In this document: piece by piece, positions 53,240-62,180 of the stretch
Numbering within the stretch: the stretch's first letter is position 1
Layout of the letters: each line of letters begins with the position of its first letter
Source: Porticoccus sp964395715
Lineage (GTDB): Bacteria > Pseudomonadota > Gammaproteobacteria > Pseudomonadales > Porticoccaceae
Reading direction: 5' to 3'
NCBI GenBank assembly: GCA_964395715.1
Contig: CAYNAU010000004.1
Coordinates: 124,001 to 188,000, forward strand
Length of the DNA: 64,000 nucleotides
Notes under the pieces: generated by a model
Told to the model about the DNA's origin: nothing
What the model saw: the letters and a program-made list of their open reading frames with translations, nothing else
The model's database searches: none
Program-made: the position numbers and the translations under genes

Positions 53240-54496
53240 TTACTTACCGCTTCCTGCGAACTCAGGATAGGCTTCAATGCCACATTCAGACATATCCACG
53301 CCTTCGTACTCTTCCTGCTCACCAACACGGATTCCCATGGTGGCTTTGATGATCGCCCAGACAATCAGGCTGGTCACAAAGGTCCAGACAAAGATCACAC
53401 CGATACCGGTCAACTGACCAACCAGCGTCGCATCTTCATTGCCTGACAGACAAACTGCGAGAAGGCCCCAGATACCGACAACACCGTGTACCGAGATGGC
53501 ACCAACCGGGTCATCAATTTTCATCTTGTCCATGGTGATAACAGAGAAGACAACGATCACGCCGCCAACAGCACCGATAATGGTTGCACCGATTCCACCC
53601 CAATTCAGAGGTTCTGCAGTGATTGCAACCAGACCGGCCAACGCACCGTTCACGGCCATGGTCAGATCTGCCTTACCAAACACCAGGTGAGCAACAATCA
53701 GTGCAGCAATCAAACCGCCACAAGCTGCTGCGTTGGTGTTGACGAATACGTCAGCAACCGCGTTAGCTTCACCGATATCGGAAACCTTCAACTCAGAACC
53801 ACCGTTGAAACCGAACCAGCCCATCCACAGAATGAACATACCGATGGCAGCCAGAGGCATATTGGCACCGGGGATCGCATTGATACGACCGTCGGCAGTG
53901 TATTTACCCTTACGAGGTCCAAGCAGCAGTACACCAGCAAGCGCTGCGGCCGCACCACACATATGAACCACACCGGAACCGGCGAAATCCTGGAAGCCAG
54001 CAGCATCAAGGAAGCCACCGCCCCATTTCCACATACCCTGCATCGGGTAGATGAAGCCAGTCATGACAACGGCAAAGGCCAGGAATGCCCACAGCTTCAT
54101 CCGCTCAGCAACTGCACCGGATACGATGGACATGGCCGTTGCCACAAACACTACCTGGAAGAAGAAATCAGAAGCACCGGAGTAATAGGTATCACCGTTG
54201 CTGGCGAGCACTTCTTCGGCCGTGGCATTAGCAATACCGTTACCAAACCAGGCATCGGGCAGAATGCCGCCTTCGCTGCCACCGTACATGATAGTGTAAC
54301 CCATCAGCAGGTACATGGTACAGGCGATCGCGAACAGCGCGACGTTCTTGGTTAGAATTTCAGTGGTGTTTTTGGCGCGAACCAGGCCCGCTTCCAACAT
54401 GGCAAAACCTGCTGCCATCCACATCACCAGGACACCGGAAATCAAAAAGTAAAACGTATCCAGCGCGTATTTAACTTCAATTATCTCAGGACTCAT
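53240..54496 (-). CDS. amtB: Ammonium transporter
   Basis: Imports ammonium at the inner membrane and is blocked by PII (GlnK) when nitrogen is plentiful. The 418 residues have eleven membrane helices. The pore histidines are in SGVVHMCGA and AISVHGVVG. The C-terminal tail (about 385-418, EEYEGVDMSECGIEAY) is the GlnK-binding region. The start ATG lies 20 bases after the upstream PII gene. Confidence 0.97.
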   Translation of the reverse strand: MSPEIIEVKYALDTFYFLISGVLVMWMAAGFAMLEAGLVRAKNTTEILTKNVALFAIACTMYLLMGYTIMYGGSEGGILPDAWFGNGIANATAEEVLASNGDTYYSGASDFFFQVVFVATAMSIVSGAVAERMKLWAFLAFAVVMTGFIYPMQGMWKWGGGFLDAAGFQDFAGSGVVHMCGAAAALAGVLLLGPRKGKYTADGRINAIPGANMPLAAIGMFILWMGWFGFNGGSELKVSDIGEANAVADVFVNTNAAACGGLIAALIVAHLVFGKADLTMAVNGALAGLVAITAEPLNWGGIGATIIGAVGGVIVVFSVITMDKMKIDDPVGAISVHGVVGIWGLLAVCLSGNEDATLVGQLTGIGVIFVWTFVTSLIVWAIIKATMGIRVGEQEEYEGVDMSECGIEAYPEFAGSGK

Positions 54497-54516
54497 TGTT
54501 GTAGTCTCCCGTCTCT

Positions 54517-54855
54517 TTAAACCGCTTCGGCACCGGTTTCACCGGTACGGATTCGAATTACATCTTGCAAATCCGAAATGAATATTTTGCCATCGCCAAT
54601 CTTGCCGGTCTGGGCAGCGGAGGTAATCGCTTCAATGGCGCTATCGACCATTTCGTCCGCAAGGGCCAGCTCCAGTTTTACCTTGGGCAGAAAGTCCACA
54701 ACATATTCGGCACCGCGATAGAGTTCAGTGTGCCCTTTCTGACGACCAAAGCCTTTGACTTCTGTGACGGTCACGCCCTGCACGCCGATGGCAGCCAGTG
54801 CTTCACGCACATCATCGAGCTTGAAGGGCTTGACTACTGCTGTAATCATTTTCAT
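54517..54855 (-). CDS. glnK: PII nitrogen regulatory protein (copy upstream of amtB)
   Basis: 112 residues, with the T-loop Tyr51 in ELYRGAEY and the same nucleotide-binding loops as the second copy. This copy is in the usual glnK-amtB arrangement and probably regulates AmtB directly. Only 16 bases separate its ATG from a strong terminator of the upstream TIGR02001 gene; they hold the Shine-Dalgarno AAGGAG but no promoter. Transcription must read through the hairpin or start within the upstream gene. Confidence 0.95.
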   Translation of the reverse strand: MKMITAVVKPFKLDDVREALAAIGVQGVTVTEVKGFGRQKGHTELYRGAEYVVDFLPKVKLELALADEMVDSAIEAITSAAQTGKIGDGKIFISDLQDVIRIRTGETGAEAV

Positions 54856-54871
54856 CGCATTGCTCCTTAGG

Positions 54872-54905
54872 AAAAAACGGCGCCCTGTCTACTGACAGGG
54901 CGCCG
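54872..54905 (-). terminator. Strong hairpin terminator between the TIGR02001 gene and glnK-amtB
   Basis: A perfect 12-bp stem (CGGCGCCCTGTC) with a 4-base loop is followed on the minus strand by six T. It has all features of a factor-independent terminator and lies 8 bases after the TIGR02001 stop. Confidence 0.93.
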
Positions 54906-54913
54906 ACAGTCAA

Positions 54914-55696
54914 TTACATGCTTTTGCTGATAGAGAACACTACAGAACTGTCACACCAGTCAGTGCCCCAGCACTCATCATCATCCAGAGAGGTGTCGAC
55001 CCAGCTCAGTGCGAAATCAAAACCAACATAGGACTTGCTCAGAGTAATGGAGAAATCGGTATAGCTGTCTTCGCCATCACCCAGGAATGCTTCAGAAGCA
55101 TCTTCTGCATCACTGTCCTCAGAGTCGAATTCGAAATCGTTATAGCCGATGTGGAAACCCAGGCCAACGCCACCGGGCAATTCGAAGCCATAGTCAGCAT
55201 AAACGTAGTAGAACTCACCAGTTTCCCACCAGTAGTCATCGGAATAAGCAAAGCCGACTGTCAGATCGCTGAAAGACAAGCTCGCGTAGAACTCTTGATA
55301 GTCCAGGTCACGGTTACCGAAACCGGCATCTACAGCATTAGAAGTCGGGTAATCGTAGTAAATGTAGCCAACGTCGTAACTGAGGCTGTCAGTCAAATCA
55401 CCAGCAAAACCAGCGTAGTAGTCCAGCTCCATGCTCGCATCTGCATAATCAGATCCGTCATTCGTGTCAAAATCGACTGTTGAAGCCCAGATGCCAGCGT
55501 ACAGGCCACTTTCAAAACCCACATCAAAACCACCTTGAATTGCAGGGGCAGTATCTGATTGGGAAATACCACGGAACTTATAGTCAGTGGTCAACGTAAC
55601 GTTAGCGGAAGTTTCAAAAGCCTGTGCAACATTGGCAGCCAAAGGCATGGTCAGCGCAATAGAGGTTGCAATCAGTGATTTTTTAAAGGTGTTCAT
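54914..55696 (-). CDS. TIGR02001 family outer-membrane protein
   Basis: A 260-residue beta-rich acidic protein with a signal peptide (MNTFKKSLIATSIALTMPLA, cleavage near AQA-FE) and the family motif TLTTDYKFRGISQSDTAPAIQGG. It is predicted to be a small beta-barrel. ATG 55696 has GGAG 6 bases upstream; a further open frame to 55726 lacks support. TIGR02001 genes are often found next to glnK-amtB, so a role in nitrogen-limited uptake across the outer membrane is plausible but unproven. A sigma-54 promoter with NtrC sites precedes it. Confidence 0.88.
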   Translation of the reverse strand: MNTFKKSLIATSIALTMPLAANVAQAFETSANVTLTTDYKFRGISQSDTAPAIQGGFDVGFESGLYAGIWASTVDFDTNDGSDYADASMELDYYAGFAGDLTDSLSYDVGYIYYDYPTSNAVDAGFGNRDLDYQEFYASLSFSDLTVGFAYSDDYWWETGEFYYVYADYGFELPGGVGLGFHIGYNDFEFDSEDSDAEDASEAFLGDGEDSYTDFSITLSKSYVGFDFALSWVDTSLDDDECWGTDWCDSSVVFSISKSM

Positions 55697-55777
55697 ATGC
55701 TTCTCCAAAAATATAAACAACAGCAAATAATAAATTTATCGGTGCGATAGGATTTAAGGTCGCACGCCATGGGTTTA

Positions 55778-55793
55778 TGCATTTGCCATGCCA
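55778..55793 (-). promoter_or_regulatory. Sigma-54 promoter of the TIGR02001-glnK-amtB block
   Basis: Read on the minus strand: TGGCATGGCAAATGCA, with GG and GC at exact sigma-54 spacing. The predicted start is near 55767, about 70 bases before the ATG at 55696. Confidence 0.75.
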
Positions 55794-55842
55794 ACAATCT
55801 ACAAGCCGGAAAGACACAAAAATCATTAAAAAAAACATTAAT

Positions 55843-55859
55843 TGCACTTTTATGGTGCG
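55843..55859. promoter_or_regulatory. NtrC site upstream of TIGR02001-glnK-amtB
   Basis: TGCACT-N5-GGTGCG is a nearly perfect NtrC dyad. Its centre is about 84 bases upstream of the predicted sigma-54 start. Confidence 0.75.
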
Positions 55860-55884
55860 TTAATTTAAAAATCGGGCACTACAT

Positions 55885-55901
55885 GGCACCAAAATAATGC
55901 G
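55885..55901. promoter_or_regulatory. Second, weaker NtrC-like site
   Basis: GGCACC-N5-AATGCG is a partial match. Its centre is about 126 bases upstream of the start and 42 bases (four turns) from the better site. Confidence 0.45.
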
Positions 55902-55995
55902 ATATTTGTTTTCCTACGCTTTTCCCTATTCCATCCTGTACAGCCTCGACAAAGACTCTAAAATAGGCAGCACTTATCAACATGGAATAAAAGTC

Positions 55996-56253
55996 GTGAA
56001 ACCAGACCAGTTACTCCATCAGTTCCTGCAACAGTTAAATGCCGTGATATCCCCGGGCGCAGACATACTGGGGAAGGAGGCTCAGCAGAAAATCAAGGCA
56101 GCGGCGCAGGCCACATTTGACAAGCTGGATCTTGTGACCAGGGATGAGTTTGATGCCCAACGCGCGGTGCTGGCGCGCAGCCGCGAGAAGATTGAACAGA
56201 TGGAAAAGCTTCTGGCCGAACTGGAAGCTCGCTTGGAAAATCAGCAAAACTAA
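55996..56253 (+). CDS. ubiK: Ubiquinone biosynthesis accessory factor UbiK (YqiC)
   Basis: An 85-residue protein that helps the late steps of ubiquinone synthesis together with UbiJ. The conserved LDLVTRDEFDAQRAVLARSREKI, given here in parts (LDLVTRDEFD and LARSREK), leads into a C-terminal coiled coil (about 55-83). GTG 55996 is chosen because homology begins there; an open frame to 55897 passes through an NtrC-like site and is unlikely to be coding. Confidence 0.9.
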   Translation: MKPDQLLHQFLQQLNAVISPGADILGKEAQQKIKAAAQATFDKLDLVTRDEFDAQRAVLARSREKIEQMEKLLAELEARLENQQN

Positions 56254-56328
56254 CCCGTCATCGACCCGCGAGCCGGAACATCGCAGGCGATGATGCACCG
56301 CTAAAGAGCACTGCCAGGGAGGGTAGTC

Positions 56329-57822
56329 ATGGCACTGGCCATTGTTCACAGCCGGGCAAAAATCGGCGTTGATGCACCATCAGTTACCATCGAAGTTCAC
56401 CTGTCAAACGGTTTACCCGGGCTGACCATTGTCGGTATGCCCGAGACCGCGGTGAAGGAAAGCAAGGACCGCGTGCGCAGTGCCCTGTTAAATTCCCACT
56501 TTGAGTTTCCTGCCCGACGCATCACCATCAATCTGGCACCTGCCGACCTCCCCAAGGAAGGTGGGCGCTTTGATCTCGCCATAGCCCTCGGCATCCTCGC
56601 CGCTTCGGAACAGTTACCACCGGATCAACTCGCCGACACGGAGGTCATTGGCGAATTGGCGCTTTCCGGCGAATTGCGCTCTATTGACGGCGTCCTGCCC
56701 ACCGCGCTCGCTTGCGCCAGGAGCGGAAAAAGTCTGATCGCACCCATAGGCAATGCCAGCGAAGCGGCACTCAGTAAGAACACGGTTGTCTACGGCGCTC
56801 AACACTTATTGGAGGTCTGCGCGCACCTCAACGGCAAGCAACCTCTGACGCCATTCAACGCAGGCATTCCTGCTTCGATCACTACTCCCACGGGGGATCT
56901 AAGTGACATTGTCGGCCAGCACCAGGCCAAACGTGCCCTGGAAATTGCCGCCGCCGGGGGGCACAATCTGCTGTTCAAGGGACCACCGGGCACCGGCAAA
57001 ACCATGCTGGCTTCTCGCCTGCCCGGCATCCTGCCACCGCTCTCAGCAGAGGAGTTGCTGGAAGTCGCCGCCATCCATTCTGTGGCAGGGCTGGGACTTC
57101 GCAGTGCTCTGTCACAACCGCCTTTTCGCGCGCCCCACCACACAGCTTCGGCTACCGCTCTGGTTGGCGGTGGTAGTGTACCCAGACCTGGGGAAATTTC
57201 ACTGGCCCATCACGGCGTCCTGTTCCTGGACGAGCTTCCGGAATTTCCCCGCAAGGTGCTGGAAGTACTGCGCGAGCCACTGGAGTCGGGTGAAATCATG
57301 ATTTCCAGGGTGCAGGCGCAAACCCGTTACCCGGCCCGATTCCAACTGGTTGCCGCCATGAACCCTTGCCCCTGCGGCTATCAGGGCAGCGAGCGCTGTC
57401 GCTGCACACCTGACCAGGTGCGCCGTTACCGGGAAAAGATTTCCGGGCCTCTATTGGACCGTATAGACCTGCAGGTGGACGTGCCAGCCCTGCCCGGCAA
57501 GGAGCTGATGCAACACAATCCGGAAAGCGAAAGCAGTGCAATGGTACGGCAAAGGGTCATTGAGGCCAGGTGCAAGCAAAAGCAACGCACCAATCTGCTC
57601 AACAGCCAGTTAAGCAGTCAGCAGCTCCAGCACTACTGCCCGTTGCAAGCTGATCAAAAACAGTTGCTCGAACGCGCCAGCGAGCGAATGGACCTTTCCG
57701 CACGGGCCATCCATCGCGTCCTGAAAGTGGCCAGAACCATTGCCGACCTGGAATCCTGCGAAACCATTGAGATCACACACCTCAGCGAAGCACTTAGCTA
57801 CCGCTACAAATTCAGTCATTGA
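56329..57822 (+). CDS. comM: ComM/YifB family AAA+ ATPase
   Basis: A 497-residue hexameric helicase. In naturally competent bacteria ComM promotes branch migration during transformation. The N-terminal Lon-like domain (about 1-180) is followed by the Mg-chelatase-type AAA+ domain with Walker A GPPGTGKTMLAS near residue 220 and Walker B VLFLDELPEF. A zinc-like CPCGYQGSERCRC follows. With type IV pilus genes in the window, competence is conceivable; it is not shown. Confidence 0.95.
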   Translation: MALAIVHSRAKIGVDAPSVTIEVHLSNGLPGLTIVGMPETAVKESKDRVRSALLNSHFEFPARRITINLAPADLPKEGGRFDLAIALGILAASEQLPPDQLADTEVIGELALSGELRSIDGVLPTALACARSGKSLIAPIGNASEAALSKNTVVYGAQHLLEVCAHLNGKQPLTPFNAGIPASITTPTGDLSDIVGQHQAKRALEIAAAGGHNLLFKGPPGTGKTMLASRLPGILPPLSAEELLEVAAIHSVAGLGLRSALSQPPFRAPHHTASATALVGGGSVPRPGEISLAHHGVLFLDELPEFPRKVLEVLREPLESGEIMISRVQAQTRYPARFQLVAAMNPCPCGYQGSERCRCTPDQVRRYREKISGPLLDRIDLQVDVPALPGKELMQHNPESESSAMVRQRVIEARCKQKQRTNLLNSQLSSQQLQHYCPLQADQKQLLERASERMDLSARAIHRVLKVARTIADLESCETIEITHLSEALSYRYKFSH

Positions 57823-57914
57823 TTTCTACTGCGTCACAATGGCAATCTTGATGGCATTGCCACGAATGTGATGCGTGGCCAGTGGTAGAGCCCGCATAAA
57901 CTGAGGATCAATAC

Positions 57915-59702
57915 GTGGCCGAAAAACCGGACAGAACCATCTCCAAGGTGATTGATGAGCTGGACAATCTGATCGCCGAAATACCCCGCCTGAACGATGA
58001 CACCGTTAACAAAGTTGATACCCGCCTCCGCGCCATCATCGGCAAAAGCGCTAAGGGACTGTCACCCATCCAGTTGATCCTTGCCTATACAGATTGGCTG
58101 GCCCACCTGTCCATCTCCCCAGCACGCCGGGTACAGCTGTTACAGAGCTTCGCGGAAAAGGTACTGCATCTGACCACCTCAACCGCCCGCCAGCTGGCCG
58201 AGCGCTCCGAGGAACCCCTGCCCCGTTCCTCATCCCTGTTCAAGCATGAGCTGTGGAAGAAATTACCGTTCAACATGATGGCCAGGAGTCACGGTCTGGT
58301 ACTGGAATGGCTGCGGGAAGCTGATACCGAGGTACCCGGCATGGACCGCCTCAATGTCGAGCTGGTCAATTTCATGAACGAGCAGTTGCTCGATATCGCC
58401 TCTCCCGCCAACTTCCTGCCCACCAACCCCGAGGTGCTCAAGGTCACCTGGGACAACAAGGGCAAGAACCTGCTGGAAGGCATTGGCAACATGCAGCGGG
58501 ATATACAGAAAAAACTGCTCAGGGATAATCGCCCGGATATGGGTGACTACAAGGTGGGCGAGAACCTCGGGGTCACCCCCGGCCAGGTGATTTATCAGAA
58601 CCATCTCATTGAGGTCATCCAGTACAGTCCGTCAACAGAAACTGTCGCAAAAGAGCCGCTGCTGATCGTTCCCGCGTGGATCATGAAATACTATATTCTC
58701 GACCTGCTGCCGGAAAATTCCATGGTGAATTATCTGGTTGGCCAGGGCAAAACTGTATTTATGATCTCCTGGAAAAACCCGGACAAGGACGACCGCGAGC
58801 TGGACCTGGACGATTACCTTAAACACGGTTTTCTCGCAGCTCTCGATGCTGTCAAAGCCGTGGTCCCCGACACCAAAATCAATACCATGGGTTATTGCAT
58901 CGGCGGCACCCTGCTTTCCATTGGTGCGGCCTACCTGGCCAGAGAGGACGACGACAGCCTGAACAGCGTCACCCTGCTGGCAGCACAGGTGGATTTCACC
59001 GAAGCCGGAGAAATCACCCGTTTCCTCGGGGCCAGCCAGCTGGCATTTCTCGACAGCATGATGTGGACCGACGGCTATCTCGAAGCCGCCAGTATGGGCG
59101 GTGCTTTTAAAGCCCTGCGCGCCCAGGACATGATTTGGAACCCCGCCGTGGAACGCTACTACATGGGCCGGGAGTCAAAACCCATTCCGCTGATGGCCTG
59201 GAATGCCGATGGCACCCGAATGCCTGCGGCCATGCACAGCCGTTACCTGCATGAACTGTTTGTCGAGAACCGGCTCACCCAGTGCAAGTTTCTGGTGGAT
59301 GACAAGCCCATAGCCATTCAGGATGTTCGCGTGCCTTTTTTTGTGGTCGGCACCACGGCCGATCACGTCGCGCCCTGGAAGTCCGTGTACAAAATTCATC
59401 ACATCGCGCGCAGCGATATCACCTTCCTGCTAACCAGTGGCGGCCACAATGCCGGCATCGCTTGCGGCCCGGAACACCCGCGGCGCACTTACCAGCTGGC
59501 ATTTCGGGAACCCACAGACAAGTACATCGACCCAGACAGCTGGGTGGCGTCGCAGGAAACCCACACCGGCTCCTGGTGGCCGGTACTCAACCTCTGGCTC
59601 GACCAGCAGTGCAGTGAAGAGGTCGCCCCGCCCCCCATGGGCGCAGCCGATAAGGGCTACAAGGTCCTGTGGCCGGCACCGGGAAAATACGTGTTTGGAT
59701 AA
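57915..59702 (+). CDS. phaC: Class I poly(3-hydroxyalkanoate) synthase
   Basis: Polymerises 3-hydroxyacyl-CoA into PHA granules. The 595 residues have the lipase-like box GYCIGG with the nucleophile Cys328, catalytic Asp483 (TADHVAPW) and His511 (GGHNAGI), equivalent to the Cys319-Asp480-His508 triad of the Cupriavidus enzyme. GTG 57915 has GAGG upstream. The usual phaA, phaB and phasin genes are not adjacent. A 7-bp inverted repeat (57840-57846/57856-57862) lies before it without a U-tract. Confidence 0.96.
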   Translation: MAEKPDRTISKVIDELDNLIAEIPRLNDDTVNKVDTRLRAIIGKSAKGLSPIQLILAYTDWLAHLSISPARRVQLLQSFAEKVLHLTTSTARQLAERSEEPLPRSSSLFKHELWKKLPFNMMARSHGLVLEWLREADTEVPGMDRLNVELVNFMNEQLLDIASPANFLPTNPEVLKVTWDNKGKNLLEGIGNMQRDIQKKLLRDNRPDMGDYKVGENLGVTPGQVIYQNHLIEVIQYSPSTETVAKEPLLIVPAWIMKYYILDLLPENSMVNYLVGQGKTVFMISWKNPDKDDRELDLDDYLKHGFLAALDAVKAVVPDTKINTMGYCIGGTLLSIGAAYLAREDDDSLNSVTLLAAQVDFTEAGEITRFLGASQLAFLDSMMWTDGYLEAASMGGAFKALRAQDMIWNPAVERYYMGRESKPIPLMAWNADGTRMPAAMHSRYLHELFVENRLTQCKFLVDDKPIAIQDVRVPFFVVGTTADHVAPWKSVYKIHHIARSDITFLLTSGGHNAGIACGPEHPRRTYQLAFREPTDKYIDPDSWVASQETHTGSWWPVLNLWLDQQCSEEVAPPPMGAADKGYKVLWPAPGKYVFG

Positions 59703-59780
59703 TGCCGGTCATGCACTGGCATTCTCATACCCGGTTGATACAATCCGCCGCCCAATCAACTCACCGCTGGCTGACCACCA

Positions 59781-61811
59781 TTGACGACACTGAATCCACA
59801 ACAACGCGCTGCCGTTAAGTACATCGACGGGCCATTGCTGGTACTGGCCGGTGCGGGCAGCGGCAAAACCAGTGTAATCACACAGAAAATCGCCTACCTG
59901 ATCCAGCAGTGTGGTATCAGCGCCCGCCATATTGCCGCGGTCACTTTCACCAACAAGGCCGCCAGGGAAATGAAGGAACGCGCCGGCAAGCTGGTCAAGG
60001 GCAATGAAGCCAGCGGGCTGACGGTTTCCACCTTCCACAACCTCGGCCTCAATATTATCCGGCGTGAAATCAGGCAGCTCGGCTACAAACCGGGGTTCTC
60101 CATTTTCGATGCCGAAGACGGAAAAACTTTGCTGCGTGAACTGATGGTGAAAAGCTCCGATCTGGATTCAGATCATCTGGACCTGATGCAACACCAGATT
60201 TCCCAGTGGAAAAATGATCTGCAGACCCCGGATGATGCATTATCAAAAGCCGGCAGTGGTGGTGAGCAAGCCATGGCCGTGGTCTACAAACGTTACACCG
60301 AAGCCCTGCGCGCCTATAACGCCGTGGATTTTGATGACCTGATTCTCATCCCCACTCGACTGTTCCAGATGTCTCCAGAGACACTGGAGAAATGGCAGAA
60401 CCGGATTCGCTACCTGCTGGTGGACGAATATCAGGACACCAACTTCGCCCAGTACCAACTGGTGAAACTGCTCGTGGGTACTCGCCGTTCACTGACCGTG
60501 GTCGGTGATGACGACCAGTCGATCTATGCCTGGCGGGGTGCCCGGCCGGAAAACCTGCAACAACTGCAGGATGACTTCCCGGAACTTCACGTCATCAAGC
60601 TGGAACAGAATTACCGTTCCACCGGGCGCATCCTGCGCGCGGCCAACCGCCTTATCGACAATAACCCCCACCTGTTCAGCAAGGCTCTGTGGAGCGAGCT
60701 GGGCCCTGGAGACCCTTTGCGACTGATTCGCACCGATAACGAGGATGCGGAAACGGAACGGGTCGTGAATGAAATTATCAACTTGCGCCTGCGAAAAAGC
60801 TGCCACTACCGGGACTTCGCGGTACTCTACCGGGGCAATCATCAGGCGCGCCTGCTGGAATTGAAACTCCAGGCTCAGGGCGTGCCCTATCACCTCAGCG
60901 GTGGCACATCGTTTTATGCCCGCACGGAAATCAAGGACATCATGGCCTACCTGAGGCTGATGGTGAACAGTGCCGACGACAACGCCTTCCTGCGCATTAT
61001 CAACACACCCCGTCGCCAGATCGGCACCTCCACGCTGGAAAAACTGGGCACCTACGCAAACCAGCGGGAAATCCCCCTGATGGAAGCCATCGACGAGGTG
61101 GGGTTTCAGGCCCAACTGTCTCCGCAACATCTGGAACGCCTGCAGCGTTTCCGGCAGTGGATAGAACAGGTAGCGCGCCAGTGCAGCAACGGCGATCCCG
61201 TGGCGGCGATACAGGAGATGATTGACGACATCGATTACGAGGGCTGGCTGCATCAGAATGCCAGCAGCTCAGCGGTAGCCGAAAAGCGTATGGAAAATGT
61301 TCACTTCCTGGTAGCGCAGATCAAACAATTGTTACTCAAGGACGATCTGGAGATTCCGGCAGAAGATGAAAGTGGTGACACCGCCGTTGAAGACGCTATC
61401 GCCAAGCTGATCTTGCGAGACCTGCTCGACCGCCAGGAAGAGGACTCTGCCGATGACAAGGTACAGTTAATGACACTTCACGCAGCCAAAGGTCTGGAAT
61501 TTCCGCACGTTTTCCTGATCGGTATGGAAGAGGGATTACTTCCCCACCGCAACAGTATTGACGAAGAGAATATCGAAGAGGAACGACGCCTCGCCTACGT
61601 AGGAATTACTCGCGCCCGCCAGACATTGACAATGACCATGGCGGCACGGCGCAAACTGTTCGGGGAAGTCTCGGAAACCACCCCAAGCCGTTTTCTCGAT
61701 GAACTGCCCCAGGAAGACCTGGAGACAGAGGGAATGGGTAATAGCGATCCGGAAGTCGGTAAAAAGAAAGGCCGTGAATCCCTGGATGCGTTGAAAGGGC
61801 TATTTGCCTGA
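59781..61811 (+). CDS. rep: ATP-dependent DNA helicase Rep
   Basis: A superfamily 1A 3'-5' helicase that helps replication forks past protein blocks. The 676 residues show motif I GAGSGKTSVI near residue 22, motif II DEYQDTN near 215, motif III VGDDDQSIYAWRGA and motif VI YVGITRARQ. The length is right for Rep and shorter than UvrD/PcrA. The TTG start gives MTTLNPQQRAAV, matching the family, although no strong Shine-Dalgarno is visible. Confidence 0.95.
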   Translation: MTTLNPQQRAAVKYIDGPLLVLAGAGSGKTSVITQKIAYLIQQCGISARHIAAVTFTNKAAREMKERAGKLVKGNEASGLTVSTFHNLGLNIIRREIRQLGYKPGFSIFDAEDGKTLLRELMVKSSDLDSDHLDLMQHQISQWKNDLQTPDDALSKAGSGGEQAMAVVYKRYTEALRAYNAVDFDDLILIPTRLFQMSPETLEKWQNRIRYLLVDEYQDTNFAQYQLVKLLVGTRRSLTVVGDDDQSIYAWRGARPENLQQLQDDFPELHVIKLEQNYRSTGRILRAANRLIDNNPHLFSKALWSELGPGDPLRLIRTDNEDAETERVVNEIINLRLRKSCHYRDFAVLYRGNHQARLLELKLQAQGVPYHLSGGTSFYARTEIKDIMAYLRLMVNSADDNAFLRIINTPRRQIGTSTLEKLGTYANQREIPLMEAIDEVGFQAQLSPQHLERLQRFRQWIEQVARQCSNGDPVAAIQEMIDDIDYEGWLHQNASSSAVAEKRMENVHFLVAQIKQLLLKDDLEIPAEDESGDTAVEDAIAKLILRDLLDRQEEDSADDKVQLMTLHAAKGLEFPHVFLIGMEEGLLPHRNSIDEENIEEERRLAYVGITRARQTLTMTMAARRKLFGEVSETTPSRFLDELPQEDLETEGMGNSDPEVGKKKGRESLDALKGLFA

Positions 61812-62135
61812 CTGCCTCTCCTCATGGCCAGCCACCTGTGCCGTGAAACGCAAAATCCGCAATTCACCCCCACTTTCCAACGTGGGGGTTTGAGTGACAG
61901 CCCCGGAACAATACCGTCGGTGCAGACAGGTATTCAGACACAGTTGCCAGACACGTTCTTTTGAATCACCGTTCAGGCAACGGACTTCTGTGGCACACAA
62001 CACCCCCAGACGAAAAAGCTCTGTTAATTTATCCAACCCGATTTCCACCTGAACAACCTGGTCGGATAACGTCGCGTCATTCATTTGCAATGCCCCTCCT
62101 GCACCCACCATTAATACCAAGACCAACCGCACCAT
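61800..62135 (-). CDS. Small exported five-cysteine protein, probably Fur-regulated
   Basis: A 111-residue frame with a signal-like N-terminus (MVRLVLVLMVGAGGALQ) and five cysteines at 47, 53, 66, 70 and 76. No family is recognised. Support for it being a real gene: a sigma-70 promoter embedded in a Fur-box palindrome lies 46-76 bases upstream in the right orientation, and nothing else is downstream. The ribosome-binding site (GGGAAG) is too close to the ATG; GTG at 62132 or a later start is possible. It overlaps the end of rep by 12 bases. Confidence 0.6.
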   Translation of the reverse strand: MVRLVLVLMVGAGGALQMNDATLSDQVVQVEIGLDKLTELFRLGVLCATEVRCLNGDSKERVWQLCLNTCLHRRYCSGAVTQTPTLESGGELRILRFTAQVAGHEERQSGK

Positions 62136-62180
62136 CTTCCCGGGACAAAGCCAGGATCATGAGGCGCGACAATACACAAG

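Noticed and set aside
55883..55901. TGGCACC near 55884 as a plus-strand sigma-54 promoter for ubiK
   Set aside because: The following GC is two bases too far away; sigma-54 promoters do not tolerate this spacing change.
57840..57862. Inverted repeat TGGCAAT/ATTGCCA between comM and phaC as a terminator
   Set aside because: It has a 9-base loop, AT-rich arms and no U-tract; it was left as a minor repeat in the phaC entry.
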